From NCBI GenBank assembly GCA_963691815.1, contig OY829663.1, positions 6,111,523-6,175,522 of the forward strand: 64,000 nt of DNA, written 5' to 3'. Made by a program: the position numbers and the translations under genes. Below the pieces are notes generated by a model that was not told where the DNA came from, ran no database searches, and worked only from the letters and a program-made list of their open reading frames with translations. Source of the stretch: Echiichthys vipera. Its lineage: Eukaryota > Chordata > Actinopteri > Perciformes > Trachinidae. Position 1 is the stretch's first letter. The number at the start of each line of letters is the position of its first letter. Below are positions 23,962-36,624 of the stretch, one piece after another.

Positions 23962-25180
23962 CATGCGGTCAGCTGTTTTTCAATAGACAGACTTCAAGTT
24001 CTCTCCAGGTCCGCGCCATTGATATTGAGTCGAATGCTCTCTGACAGAGGTGGTCTGTACGCGGTGCCGCAGCAGATGTTGCCCCTCCGTTTCTCTCTTT
24101 CATACTTAGCTGCCCTGCCGAGGATGAAAACTGTCTCTGTTTATTACCGTGAGGAGCCGTCGCTGAAGAGGCCCCGCTGACCCACTCAGGAAGGAATAAC
24201 AAGCAAATTGAACAAGTCAACAAATGTACATCAGCCTCCCCTTCCCTCGGCTCCCACGACTCTGTTAAAAGTCACATCATCTCGGCGCGCCGACGATCGG
24301 CATGAATAGGCTTCAGAAATTTGTCGACTTTCAACAGGTCCCCCTCCTCTCATCGCGGTTCATCTGCTAAGTGCCTGTCAGTGCAATTTCTCGTATCAGT
24401 CAGCGGACTGCGGGAGGGAAAAGGCAGAGGGATTCTTTGAGCAAAGAAAAACATACAGGTGCAGTGGAGGAGGAAAGAAAAGAAGATGGATTTGAGGGAG
24501 GAAAGGATAAAAATAGACATAAAGAGAGACTGAGAGCTTGTCCCTTCAGGCAGAAAGTGTGATTGATAGTCAGTCAGACCATCTATCTATCACACACTGG
24601 GCACTTTTAGCTTCTAGCGGAAGTGACGTAGGCAGTAATGAAATCTGACACGTAGTTAGCTAGAGACGTATGATAAAAAGGTGTCCACTCGACAATCTGA
24701 CGTCTGACACATCAGAGATCATGGTTGCCGGTCTTGTTGGTGCAGATCTGCGGTCCGACTTCCCAAAAGGTGCTCGTTTTAATATAATTCAAATAGTTTT
24801 TTTGCATTGTTACATTTTACATTGTCGATAACTGTCAACTGCACTGCTGTATGATATGACAGGCTGCTGTAAACAGACCACACGGTCCATGATATTTGGC
24901 TTCTTATGCTTATAATCACAATGAACGTTCTCTTCTTTGTGAACATTTTGGGCGAACCTCCATATTGCTTGAATACAACTTTATTGGAATTGTAAACGTA
25001 CAAAAGTTCTGTGTTTCTGTGCAAACGTCGCGCCCAGACGATCAAACCATTAGCGCTGATTAAAACGCGGCGTGAGTTAACCAAACACACAAGATTCATG
25101 ACAGGGTCTTTACTATTGTGCATAACTGGTCCTCTTCTGTGTTAAACCCAACATAGTACTGAGGGGTAACTACCTACTCT
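23962..25180. other. Intergenic DNA with nothing recognised
   Basis: No ORF with a domain was seen. A 10-bp GC palindrome CGGCGCGCCG (24283-24292) is unusual for this AT-rich setting. A 114-codon minus-strand ORF at 24779-25123 shows no family resemblance. Confidence 0.45.
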
Positions 25181-25250
25181 ATACCTACTCTGTAAAGTGT
25201 CCTGAGATAACGTTTGTTATGATTTGGCACTATAAATAAAATTGAATTAA
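25181..25250 (+). mobile_element. Retroelement 3' tail fragment, copy A
   Basis: TACCTACTCTGTAAAGTGTC followed by ATGATTTGGCACTATAAATA and AAATTGAATTAA is nearly identical to 60092-60163. Both are the ends of a fish non-LTR element with a GAATT-type tail. Confidence 0.7.
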
Positions 25251-26815
25251 CTACATTTGGAAGCAAAGTGCCACTCCAATTTTCCCCCTAAAAAAAGTTC
25301 ATACCTGAGTCTTTGAACTGCCAGGAGACCTAAAATAAGACCGCAAGCATCTTTTAAAAGCCTCAATGCCTCCTTTGACACTGTGCCCCGGGGGCTGGAC
25401 GGAGATAAGCAGAGACAATACGTGAAGGTGTAACGCTGGAGATAGGAGAGGAGCGAGGGAGCGCTCTTATGATTCTGCAGGAAGCTGAGCTTGTTAGATG
25501 CGTGAGCAGCACCGTAATGACTTTAATGTTCTCTCCTTAACACTGCGGATCCTATTACACCGCGCGCATGCATTTTTGAGGTGGAATAGTGTAAAAGAAA
25601 TAATACACAAAGGCCAGCGTGACTAAAACATTTACATATAACATCTTTTATTCAAGGAGCGCCTTCAAAATCCCAACAACTTAATGAAAACAACAGTCAG
25701 AAGAGCACAATAAGACGGGTAATACAATCCCCAAAACTCTATATTAGGCTCCTCTCTGATGCTCACACCAAAGATCAACATGAGTTTGTGTCTTTTTGAG
25801 GCACATCTGCTTTCAGAAAGGGGCTCACAATACAAGTCGACAGAAATTGGAAACACAACTCGGCCATTGTTCTCATGCTCCCTGGGTTTAAAAAGACACA
25901 CGCACACACACACGCACGCACACGCACACACACACACAGGCACGCACACAGAGAGCGCCTCGAGGCAAAGAAGGCCAGTGACATCAAGTGTATTCGATTC
26001 ACGAGGAGGCATGTTGAGGAAATTTGAGTCACAGTTTTGGAGGAAGGAGGTCTTTTTTTTCGCTCCAGCCACCAGAGTCGCTGTCGCTGCTCCAATAACA
26101 GTGAGTGCTATCTTTGCCTGTAACTTCATTAAGTGAAGGTGAAATAACAAACCTCGCAGCTCAGGCGTTCCCACACCGTATGGTAAATATATATTAGAAC
26201 GGACGACCCGAAATTAAAAAGAGCGTAACATGATTTTAGTATAAAACAAACTCTAAAAAGCATGGGGCGCGTGATAACAGGAGTTATTCAAAAGACACAC
26301 GTACCGCTTTTTGTACTTCTTGAATAAATACATTTCAAAAATACATATATTTTTATCTGTTCATATTCTTTTGTGTTGCTAGAAAATGTTATTTGAAAGC
26401 AGCTATGTATGTGTGTGTGTTTAAAATATGGCATTAAATCGTGCTTTTTATCAAAAGCCCCCTGGACGACAGCGTGATTTCAGACCATCTTCTTAAAGAA
26501 GCACCGCATACAATGTTTCTGTCAAAGCCGAGGACTGAAAAAACAACAAAAACAAACTTCAGATAGTGCCGGGAGATACGATGCAAATCCTCGGACAACT
26601 CTGTGTGTTTATAGCAGGAAGTATGTGTATGATGGGGGATTAGAGGCAGCTCAGATGATGGGAAATGGAACAGTGAAATATTGCATATCTGGGGTGCCAG
26701 CGAGGGGAGATTGGGCCTCTCTCTCCTTAACAAACACGTATTGCTTGGAGTTAGTGCCGAGGACAGAGCACTAGGAACACTGTTTGGAGAAGCACGCAAG
26801 AGAATTCAGTCAAAA
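25251..26815. other. Intergenic DNA with one microsatellite
   Basis: Apart from the CA-rich tract at 25896-25950, nothing was recognised. The 169-, 125- and 106-codon ORFs here all read through that tract. Confidence 0.5.
25896..25950 (+). repeat. Imperfect (CA)n microsatellite with CG steps
   Basis: CA and CG dinucleotides alternate. It is the cause of the cysteine/valine-rich ORFs on the minus strand. Confidence 0.9.
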
Positions 26816-27010
26816 TATTTTAAAGGAAAAGAGTTGTGATATCTCCGGCATAAGATCACAATATTATGAGTGGATGATATTTTTGGCAAAACAACTTTGG
26901 ATATTTTGTGGATAACTCAAGACTCGTCCCGTAACATTTTGGTTGTTATGTTCTTAAATATATTACATTTATTCAGTATATATATTTATATATTAGATCT
27001 GCGTTATACA
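26816..27010 (+). repeat. Diverged direct duplication, copy 1
   Basis: It aligns with 27225-27425 at an offset of about 410 bp. Shared words in order are TTTTAA, GATAT, ATCACAATATTATGA, TTTTGGCAAAA and GGTTGTTAT, then an ATATTTATATAT region. Confidence 0.7.
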
Positions 27011-27224
27011 TTAAAGGAAATTAACATTTTTAATCAACCCCAGATTACCAGAAGATAATCTCAATGTTACATGTATGTATGTAGTGTGTATCAAATGGGT
27101 ACATTTATGCGAAAACATCATAGAATCATGAGAGTAAAGGTTGAACTTTAATGTCATAATTATGATACATAAGATGAGACATGCGTTTTCTAGCACCCCT
27201 TGGCTCTGCATAAATAATAATAGT

Positions 27225-27425
27225 ATTTTAAGGGGGAAAAAGTTTTGATATTTCAACAATAAAATCACAATATTATGAATAAATGTGAGATGTTTTGGCA
27301 AAAGCAGTTTTTGATATTTTAAATTTTATCCCAATACTTCCCCGTCCTTTAACATTGCGGTTGTTATATTCTCAAATGTATAACATGTATTTATTTTAAA
27401 TATTTATATATAATGAGAACTATAT
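27225..27425 (+). repeat. Diverged direct duplication, copy 2
   Basis: This is the partner of 26816-27010. It holds the first AATAAA (minus strand, 27390-27395) after the sulfotransferase stop codon. Confidence 0.7.
27390..27395 (-). terminator. Candidate poly(A) signal AATAAA for the sulfotransferase transcript
   Basis: It is the first AATAAA on the minus strand after the stop codon, 637 bp downstream; I saw no ATTAAA nearer. It lies in an AT-rich duplicated segment, so a chance match is quite possible. Confidence 0.3.
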
Positions 27426-28031
27426 TGCAAATTTCAAACAAAATTGAATAAAAAGTCATGAAATGTCAATTCGAAAAAAGTATGATCTATGTAGTATGGC
27501 GGATTTTAGAAGGTTATGTTTTGAGAATATGACAACAACAATGTCATGATTATATTGGTCTCACATTGCCACACTACACTACACTGCCCATGACTCTGGG
27601 ACGGTGGGATACTCAACACTTATTTGTGTTTCTATAAACCAATCATAACCATCTTTGGCGGCGCTAAGCCCAGGGTGCAGCGATGGTGCCCTTGCATAAT
27701 ACAGTTCATTGCGATATATCGGTAGTTGGTTAATTTTCCCACTGTATATCCAGTAAACCAGACTATACTTAGATTAATTAGTCTAGATTAGATAAATCGT
27801 CTCCATAAATACTATAAATACTTTTGCTTGAAAAAGCCAGATATGTACAATTGAGTTATTCACAAAATATCCAACTTATTGTTCATGAATTTTACGACTT
27901 CATTCTTGGAATACTATAGTTTTTCGTGATGTTAATCTTCTTTTCTTAAAATGTTACGACTGTATTCTCTAGTTTTCCTTCTCTCACAGTGCTCTGAATA
28001 CTCTGCTGACATTCCTCAGAGAAAAACAGAC
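27426..28031 (-). other. Putative 3' UTR and flanking DNA of the sulfotransferase gene
   Basis: This is the first 600 bp after the stop codon. It is AT-rich with no convincing ORF. The part near 27480-27720 resembles an old fish repeat, and some or all of it may be transcribed as 3' UTR. Confidence 0.4.
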
Positions 28032-28653
28032 TCAGTCATCCCAGCCAAAGAACCGCCCTGTCATCTGGTAGAACTTCATGTTGAAGGGCCTGTAGAAGTC
28101 CCGTAGCCTCTGCACCACCTCAGGGTCAATGTTCGGGTGGGTCCTCCCTTTGGTTTTGCCCAGGCAGTGGGGCTTGCTGCTGCCCTCCGCCTTCTTGAGG
28201 CACGGGAAACCCTTGGTCTGGTTGAAGTAAAAGTGTTTGTCTGTGATGATCCTCTTGAGCCCCAGGAAGTCCTGCACGCGGCCCAGCTCTCCGGCCGGGT
28301 CGGTGATCAGACGCTCGCCGCTCACAAACAGGATCTGCTCCATGGGGAAGTACTGCAGCCAGTTGTCCAGGTGCTTGGCGTAGATGCCGATCTGGACGGC
28401 GCTCCACGAGGTGTCGATGAGCCCCGTAGTCCTGTTTTTGAAGGTGAGGCTCTCGAACGAGGGAATGTCAGGCTTCTTGGACAGTGTCTGTGTGTAGTCC
28501 GAGATAGCCCTGGTGACGGGGTCCCTCACTACCACGATCAGCTTGGTGTCCCGGGACATGGCGGATATCCTGGCTGGAGCCTCTCTGGTCACAAAGTAGC
28601 TGGGGGTTTTCTCCATGGTGATCTGGCCCTCCAGGGTCTTGGGCATCAGCTCC
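28032..28653 (-). CDS. hs3st3b1: Heparan sulfate glucosamine 3-O-sulfotransferase 3 (3A1/3B1-like), terminal coding exon
   Basis: This exon encodes the last 206 residues of a Golgi type II membrane enzyme that moves a sulfo group from PAPS to the 3-OH of glucosamine in heparan sulfate. Counting from the first whole codon (Glu, 28652), I see MEKTPSYF (13-20), RDPVTRAISDY (43-53; family knowledge puts the Arg and Ser at the PAPS 3'-phosphate), a Cys151/Cys163 pair expected to form the family disulfide, and the KGRTHP loop (168-173). Sequons lie at NRT 73 and NQT 144. RDPVTRA, IYAKHL and KKAEGSS favour HS3ST3 over HS3ST2/4, which I recall having RNPVTRA; HS3ST6 is the next nearest. The 3A1 and 3B1 catalytic domains are nearly identical, so that choice is open. 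The acceptor is a pyrimidine tract ending TTCTGCAG at 28654; the reading frame is open to TGA at 28032-28034. No break or missing key residue was seen. Confidence 0.95.
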
Positions 28654-29099
28654 CTGCAGAAGAGGAAAAACAGAAAGAAGGAAGTGAGATATTTGTTTGA
28701 CCTGCACTCCTGACTGAACCACACTGAGCAACTGTCAGAGTAGTACAACGCTCTTATTAAAACAAACATTACAACTGGACGGACCAAGACTACGTCATCG
28801 AAAACTTTGAATCCAATTAATCAGGGATAACACTGGGACCAGTTTGTCTGCAGTACTTTATTTATTTGATCTCGATCAGGTGTCTTTTTTCCTCCAAGCC
28901 CAATTAGCTGCCAGGAGGTGTGACCATATGCACCGCGCTCTGGATGTTAACGACATCCTCGTGGTGATAGTATGCAGATGCTCCCTCAAGTGTTCCTTAA
29001 TGTAGCCTGAGGGCTTATGAAATCAAGACCTCCCATGGGTCCATTTGAGAAGGGGGGTATTCTTCACTCTCATATGGCGTAAAAAGAAAAATGTCAATC
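28654..29099. other. Intron part next to the splice acceptor
   Basis: It holds the pyrimidine tract of the acceptor and otherwise unassigned DNA. The exon-2 frame stays open into the intron up to 28787 by chance. Confidence 0.5.
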
Positions 29100-30310
29100 T
29101 CTATACCCATACTATTGTAGTGCTTCTTATAAAATATTGATATTTGAGCCCGAAGGCCCTCCCAGCATAATGGATCACCTTCCTGTTGTTCACTTCTTGC
29201 AACAAATGGCGGAACAACATCGTAAAAAAGAATTTCGACATTGCAATTTCCCCCTGAGGTGGACAGTGAAAATGTTCTTGTGGTTTAACATCTAACTATA
29301 AAGCAAGGAATGTCTTTCTTTCTTTCCGTTTGACCTTCACATATCTTGAGAACCATTCATGGGATTTACTTCACACTTGGCAAGTGTACTGCTGAGCATC
29401 CAAGGGAGTGCATTGTCAAAGGTGGATCAACTTGGCCAGATAGTGGCGCTATAACAATGAACTTTACATTTGGGCCTGCAACTTTTGAACCCCAAGTTTC
29501 AGAAGCAAAATTATTTTTTTCCTGGATGCTGTGGGTTCAGATCATGGATGAATTGAAAGAACTGGACAAAGCATTTGAGGCAGAGACCCATTCATTGATA
29601 TGAAAACTTCTCAATGGCGCACAAAGCCAAAAAAGTTAAACTGCCACATCTAAAATTACCCGGATGATCGGATGACTAACTAACTTAAATTGGGATTAAA
29701 TTATTTAATTGTGTGGCTCCTCTAGACTTTCGAAATGTTATCGGATCAAATCCTGATTGTGGATCAAATCCTATAGTGAATAGTGACACTGATAGTGATA
29801 GAGTCATTGTAATCACAGATTTACAGATGCCTGTACGCCATTGACACTACAAATTTTGTGCGATCAATCCTTTAAAACATTGGTACTGAACATCTCTCGA
29901 CCAAGCCAGTTAAAGTTGCCATTTTGGATTTTTGATGTTCCACACAGTTTTGCTACAACTGGCCCTCATAGTTTGTTTCAAATGTTGTGTTACAAAACAT
30001 GTCATATCTCTTGGACACTTTGTACTATTGCAACCACGTTTGGTAAACGTGAAAATATGATGTCTGAGAGGCCATAACAAATTTGGTGCCATATGGCCAA
30101 TAGTTGGCGCTGTAGCAGCATCATCTGACTATAAAGGAAGTAATCTACGTCCGTGTTCATATGTTTGAGTGTCCTTAGATATGTTAAGAGCCAGTCCTCC
30201 AATCTTCTTCACATTTGGTCGGGTGTATTGCTGAGGACCCAAGGGAGCGCAGTGTTGAGTGTGAATTCGATCGAATGAGCAGTTCTTGAGAACGCTGAAA
30301 GCAACCGTAC
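29100..30310 (+). repeat. Interspersed repeat block with two related internal units
   Basis: Units at 29291-29430 and 30123-30275 share TCTRACTATAAAG, TTCACA/TTCACATTTGG, TATTGCTGAG and CCAAGGGAG. Words such as TAGTGGCGCTATAACA (29442-29457) and TTGGCGCTGTAGCA mark it as a fish repeat I have seen in gene introns. The class is unknown to me. Confidence 0.55.
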
Positions 30311-32935
30311 CAGGAGCCAAGCAAACCGGTTATAAACTGGTTTATTTGACACATGATTTGGGGAATTGCTCTGTGTCTAGGTGTTATGAACACTTCCACA
30401 CACAGTAACTGTACCTAGATTGGTTTAATAAATATCTGTGAAATCAAGTCCCACCTCCAATATTTACACCAACAAAGTTCAACTGGACATAAACTCAGCG
30501 TCCAACATTTATTTGCCAATATTTCCTCATGTGTGCTCGAGTCCTTTCTGCCACAAACTCACAAAAAAGATAGGAAACCAGCTAATCCATTTGTCCACGC
30601 CACCCCTCTTCTTCATCTCCTCTTTCTACGCTTTCCTTCTGCCCAGCTGCCTTCAGGACAGTGACCTTAAGCAAAGCGGGTAAAAGCAGCCCATGAATGA
30701 TTAACGTGCCCTCCCTCTGCCATTTAGAGCCTCTGCAGAATACGGCTTTAAAATTCACCAAAGTACAGAATGCAGGCGTTAATTATTCATCTGCTTGGCT
30801 GGTGCTGCTTAAAGCGAGGACTGGCGCTGACAAAGTGGCCCAGGCTGCTCCCAGGGTAGACACGGTTTGCCACCCGTGACAGAACTACTGAGACCCTAAA
30901 GGAGGGGGGGGTCCTCTGAAATGTCTGAAGACTTAAGAGTGCTCAATACTTCAGTCCGTTGTTTACAGGGCCGTGCAGTGGCAAGCACCGGGATGTGTGA
31001 TCAAAGTACAGCTTCTTCCTACTGTGCAGTGTCTTTCTCTGATGTTATGAGCGCCGTTTCCTCTGCCTCGCAGATAGAGGCTGGTGAACAATCATGCTCC
31101 GTTTAACATACACAGAATGAAATGAGACAGAGGGCACTGAGATCTTTCCCGAGGACAAGCTTTACACAAACAGGGAGGGTTTCTAAAAGTCGCCAGCTGT
31201 CATGATGATGGTTTCACCAAGAGCTTCCCCCCAGCAAGTCATCCAAATTAAACGACAGCAGTTTTTAATTGCCCTGCAGTATGACAAGCATTTTCTAATC
31301 TGATGACCCCAACAGCAGGACTGTCACTACAACAAAAGCAGTTTCTAACACAGCTAGGTTGGGTTAGGTTTAGACACAAAAATGCCTTGTTTTTAACGTT
31401 AGGGAGTGGTTTTTGTCATGGCTGAAAGAAACAATGTTGACTGTCTGTAGGAAATCGAAAGTTGGGTTGACTCGGCCCTCCATCCATATGGGTGGAGGAT
31501 ATATAAAAAAGGATGTCATAGTGGACGAATGCAGGTTTAAGACACTTCCACATTTGTTTGACTTTTAAGGGCTCAAAGGTTGACGCGTTCCTCTACCTTT
31601 GTGTTTCCTCACAGCCCTCTCCTCCGATACTCCAAGACAATTCTTACGGCTGCTAAGGTCTTTGTCACCTGAGTGTGTAAATGTGTAATTTGCTGAAATA
31701 GGTCGAGGACATTGTCTTTTCCTCAGTCAGAAATGCTACTTTCTCCCTCTTACAAAGAATAGATGCATGATGAGAAATCAAACATTTGGATTTTTTTTAA
31801 GGACAAACACTGAACAAAATCAGTCCATGATCACTCTAAAATATTTACACCAATACTAAAACCGTGTAAGAGAAAGAATCCCAAACTGCTGAAGCGTCCC
31901 GATTTCTGAGGCGGCATTAAACGTGTGCCAGTTTTGCACGTGGTCTTTTAAAGGCGGCTGCAGGTTGAGCTCAGCGTATGAAGTGAAACGGATCTAAAAG
32001 CCATAAGTCAATACCTTCAGGCCAATGTCAGAACGCATCCATGCTGCATGTGGCTGAGTGGATCTCCTCTGTTAGAAAATGGATTACGAGGTCGGCACAA
32101 GGGGAGGGGGGCACATAGGAAGCGGTCGATAAGAGCAAGAGCGGCAACACCGGTGCACTGATGTCTCGACATCCTCCTGCAACATTGACCATCACCTGAC
32201 CTCCAGAGTCCTCTCAGTGTCGGCGACCTCCCCTACAGCTGTGTAAAGAGCAACGTGGACAAGGATCCTTTCCTGTCACATTAGGTCTGCCCCATCGCCC
32301 CAAGAGTCCAGAGTGAGGCTGTATGGTGGTGCTTTAGAACAAACCCAATACCACCTGGGACTTCAATGGCTGCTTAGCTGACAAGTCGATAATATAGAAC
32401 AATGAGACTAATTATCGATGGGGGTGGCATTCAGCGTCCTGAGCGTCTTCTGGGTGATATTGGCAACAAGCCGATTTGGGAACTGCCAGACTTAAAAAAC
32501 ATTCCTTCCACAACTTTATGATGCAAAGGAGAACATTATTGTTTTATGACAAAGAAATGAGCCCGTACTAAAGGCAGCATCCATATTTGATGGCCTGAGT
32601 CGAGCTTGTTCTGTGGTCGGTGCATTCACAGCGGTGGTGTGTCGGCGCGACGGCACTCTGGGGGGGTTTTCAGGGTCAGTGAGGTATGTATGCAACATGA
32701 AGACAGCCATGTTTCAAAGTCCTAAGTATGGTCAGGAGTCACAGCGGTAAGTTTTGTAGTTATTGGGAGCAGGGTTTCAGGTTCATCTGTGGAGTGCAGT
32801 CTGATGAAACAGATACATTAAGTTCTCTTTCTTAGGCAAATTCAATTTAAACATTCATACTCTGCCTGCAGCTAATCATTCATTCATGATGGTGACATGC
32901 CGTACCTACTAATTTAGCACTGCACTTCTATAACA
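30311..32935. other. Intron DNA with no recognised feature
   Basis: A stretch at 31350-31440 (AGGTTGGGTTAGGTTTAGAC, then AAAAATGCC) weakly resembles a fish repeat. No exon-like ORF was seen. Confidence 0.45.
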
Positions 32936-33235
32936 GGGCGACACAGTGGTGTGGTGGTTAGCACCCGTGTCTGCGTGGCTTTTCTCCGGGTTCTCCGGTT
33001 TCCTCCCACAGTCCAAAGACGTGCAGGTGTTAGGTTAATTGATGACTCTAAAATTTCACATAGGTGTGAATGGTTGTCTGTCTCTGTTCGTCTCTATGTG
33101 TCCTGTGATAGACTGGTGTTATGTCCAGGGTGTACCCCGCCTCACGCCCGATGTCAGCTGGGATCGGCTCCAGCCCCCCCACGACCCGGACAGGGACGAG
33201 CGGTTGAAGATGAATGAATGAATGAATGAATGAAT
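32936..33235 (+). mobile_element. tRNA-derived SINE-like family, copy 3 (internal deletion)
   Basis: The head GGTGTGGTGGTTAGCAC is joined directly to CCGTGTCTGCGTGG, so about 85 bases present in the 53332 copy (B box and start of body) are missing. The rest of the body and a (GAAT)n tail (33212-33235) follow. Confidence 0.85.
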
Positions 33236-35609
33236 TTCTTATGAAACACCTTATGAAAGAAAAAAGATGCAGCAGAACAAGAGACATTGCCTTCTTTCCA
33301 CGTTTTCTAGTACCCGGATAGGGGAATCTCAACTTTTGGAGGCCTTAGTTCCTCAACTAGATATTTTATAGAAGTAAAACACTTGAATTCTCAACTTTTA
33401 AGTGTTAGTTATCAAGTAGCAAGGGATACTTTTTACAGTTTTACAGTAAGTAAACTTCATTGGGCTATTTCTTTCCATTCTGCAGCAGAAGCATGTAGCG
33501 CTCTCTAATGGAACTTTATTGGCAGAATAGGTGATGTAACAGATGACAAACCGTCCAAGTGCTTGATATTTACTGCGGCCCCCAGATCCTGCTTTGATGT
33601 CTTCATCGTGCTGCTAAAATACGACTCCCTTAGCACACTGATGCATGAAAGACAGTCTGCGGGATCCACTCATGAAACAAGACACAGACCAAGACCGAAA
33701 TAAGAAACACATCACATGAACCCTGGCCTCCCTTTAAATCAAATTCACTGCTTTGCCATGTGTTTAAATACGGGTAGAGACAAGAAAATAAATTCAGGAT
33801 GATCATGAAGTTTAGAACATAAACAGCGTGTGTACATGACAGAAAATCACACATGTTGTAATTGTACGTCATTCCTCTCATATGGAACTAACTAGCTGGA
33901 GAAGGATGCCAGGACTCATTCAGACAGTTTATTCCCTATTAAGAACCCAATCCAACGTACACAGTAATGTGCAGTACATCACTCAATGCGTCCTTTGTAG
34001 GCTCGTCTATAAAGTAACCACTTTGGAATAAAGGGCCTGACGCATCGTTGCTTTCGTTTCCCTACTGAACGAATTTTACTCGCAAACTAACTCAACTCTG
34101 CCCTCGTATACTGGCTGTGACTCATGTCTGCCTGTTATATAAATGCAACAAAAAAAAAAACCCGAATGCGCCATAAGGTCTTATTTACTGTAAATCGGGC
34201 GCACGCATAATATGACAACATGACATATGAATTAGGGAGAAGTTAAAAAAAAACCTAACAGAGTGATCAGCTGCCTGGTGTTATCCAGGGTATTTTAAAA
34301 AGGAGCTTGGATCCGAGCCAATGTCTGTCAATTGACGGGAGTTGTAAAGACATAGAGGCAAGTGGGCATGAGTGCTGTCCACTTCTCCCCCACAAGCCTT
34401 TGATTCATTTTTTCCTCTTCCAGCAGGGAGCCCTGGCAGCCATAACTACACTCCCACAGTGCTCCCCTGCCACTACCACCAGATAATAATCTTGTAATTG
34501 GCTCAATATTTCTGCTGTTTGCAGGCGAAGCAAAGGCCAGCGCCGCTCTCTGTGGCTTGGACTCACCAGATATTTTCCAGGTCAGTGGATGTTAGTGGAG
34601 GTCAGAGGAGGAGGAGGAAGGGGGGTGATTTAGAGTGATGGGAGAAAGCCCACTCCTCTGAGCTCAGAGCTTTACCGCTCTGCTAGCCTTGTGCAACCAC
34701 GCAGCCCTTAACCTGCCCCGCGGGCTGCAATCACCGCCGGCGCTGCCGCACGTAACAGCATACAGAGGAACATATGATGTGGGAAAGAACAACCTCTGCA
34801 AATTACTCCCGTGGAGACACTAATGAATGATATAATGACGTGTGCTAATTTTCCTCCCTTTGTGTTAATCACATTTTTTAGAGGTGGCCAGTGCAATGTT
34901 GCCTTCATCATCGTCAGCCGAGGCTGGATGACGAGAGACCCGGCTATTTATAAGTCAGGGATTACAGGTGTGAGCTTCCCAGCAGCACACAGTCCCAGCC
35001 AGGATAATCGTCCGTTTTATGACCCTTACAGTCTCAGCCCTGCAGGATCAGCCAACCTGACCTTTTTTTTTTTCTTTATCCCCCCACTCATGCACTTTCC
35101 CTTCACACCTGCACTTTACAGCTCTAAATCCCCTCCGCACCCACCTGGACAGTTAAGTGCTCCTGCAGCGTGACTACACAGCATTACAGCCGTCTGAATC
35201 ACACAGCTTCCATATCAGAATGGAGTATTTTGAGTTTTAGACATTTAAAATATCCTATCAGGGACAAAAACAGGGTTTCATTCTCTCCAAAGGATACATC
35301 TCATGATTTCCTCCCTGGTTGAAGGTCAATCACTGAAATCACCGTTTGATTGTAGTAAAAGCGTCCATGCTCTCAGCTCAGCGGGATAGTTGAATTTTCG
35401 GTATGACAAGATAATACCCACAGCCAATCAGTCCTGTGACTACGGTGAAACGCTGAACTATGTTTAAAAATACATTTTTCTCCACGTTTGAAAGACATGA
35501 ACACGCCTCTTGAATGCAGAAAAATGTAATTTTTTGTTGTTGTTTTCTGCGTTACAGTCATTCCTCGGCTGCAGTCACGGTGCAGAGGGCAGATGCAGAA
35601 GACCCAGAA
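33236..35609. other. Intron DNA with no recognised feature
   Basis: There is an A10 run at 34151-34160 and a T10 run near 35061. A 120-codon plus-strand ORF (34811-35173) shows no domain. Confidence 0.45.
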
Positions 35610-35737
35610 ACACTGTCCAATCAGAGGGGGTCTTAAAGAGACAGGAGCTAAAACAGCGTTTCAGAAGGATGGTGAATACAGGTATATTCAGACAGACAGT
35701 ATGAGAAACATTATTGCATGTAAACATGTTCTTGTAG
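35610..35737 (-). repeat. Dispersed repeat, copy B (inverted relative to 13761-13960)
   Basis: Its reverse complement matches copy A through CTGAATATACCTGTATTCAC, CTGTCTCTTTAAGACC and CTCTGATTGG. It lacks about 25 bases between the last two words that copy A has. Confidence 0.7.
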
Positions 35738-36624
35738 AAACCCAAAATACAAGAACTAACCTGAAATGAGCACAATGTGGGACCTCTAAAGTTTATTTTG
35801 TAGTCAGACCTATTTTCTGAACATCCTCTTGTGTTCTCAAACTGTTTTGATGCTGTTGTTTCAGGGTTTCTTCCCATAATGTGCTTCCGAGTCATAAGTA
35901 GCTCTATATAGTTAAACAACAGACATGACTTGGTGAGATGAAGGTGTGGACACTGGCTAAAAGAAATAGCTGGGTTTATGCTTTGTAAAGAGTCCAGAAC
36001 CTCATTTTTTTAATTCATAAATGAAGCATAATCAAATTTTCAAGCAATTCGCACTTTGAGTTCACTAGACAATTATCCAAGGTGGGCTCTTGGAATAAAG
36101 AGTGTAATCAGAGTGGTACATGGGAAATGTAGGGGGTAGGAAGCAATTTTGAGCGACATACAATTACTAGATAAGAGATTAGTCTATTCTTGGAAAACAA
36201 CATTGGGAGGACGGGGTCTACTGTTTGCTTCTGGGAAATGACATGGTTTTGATAAAGAGTCAGTAGGAAAAGGAAAGAAACCTTGCACGACACTGGGGAC
36301 ACGTAAGATAACAGTGTCACCGCGGATGAAAAACTCTGGAAACGTCAACTTTAAAATAACAGGAAGTTCATTGTCAGATTGATGATCGGGTGTGTTTCAA
36401 ATTAGACGAAAAAGGCTGTGAATGGGTTTCGCAGGCTTGTGGTGGTTCAGTCTGGCAGGAGAGCAGGAAATTAAACTTGTTCAAAGTTAAACCTCAGTGT
36501 CATTAATAAAACAACTTTGTTAATAACTTCCCAGGGATATTTAAAAGGAAAGTGGGAAAGGTTGTGGATAAGGATAAAGCAGCTGTCCTGCCTGGATCAA
36601 AGAAGAAACCATAAAGTTAAGTTA
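35738..36624. other. Intron DNA with nothing recognised
   Basis: A 114-codon minus-strand ORF (35575-35919) overlaps the repeat at 35610 and is not a gene. Confidence 0.45.

Noticed and set aside
25665..26174. 169-codon minus-strand ORF with overlapping 106- and 125-codon ORFs.
   Set aside because: All read through the CA-rich microsatellite, which keeps several frames open and gives a cysteine/valine or histidine/threonine run.
28137..28700. 187-codon plus-strand ORF opposite the sulfotransferase exon.
   Set aside because: It is a mirror of a GC-rich coding exon. The minus-strand frame matches a known protein family along its length.
28654..28787. In-frame extension of the sulfotransferase exon to a Met at 28787.
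   Set aside because: The segment between the Met and 28654 does not match the family and includes the pyrimidine tract. The AG at 28655-28654 and the donor-side match at 63896 show it is intron.
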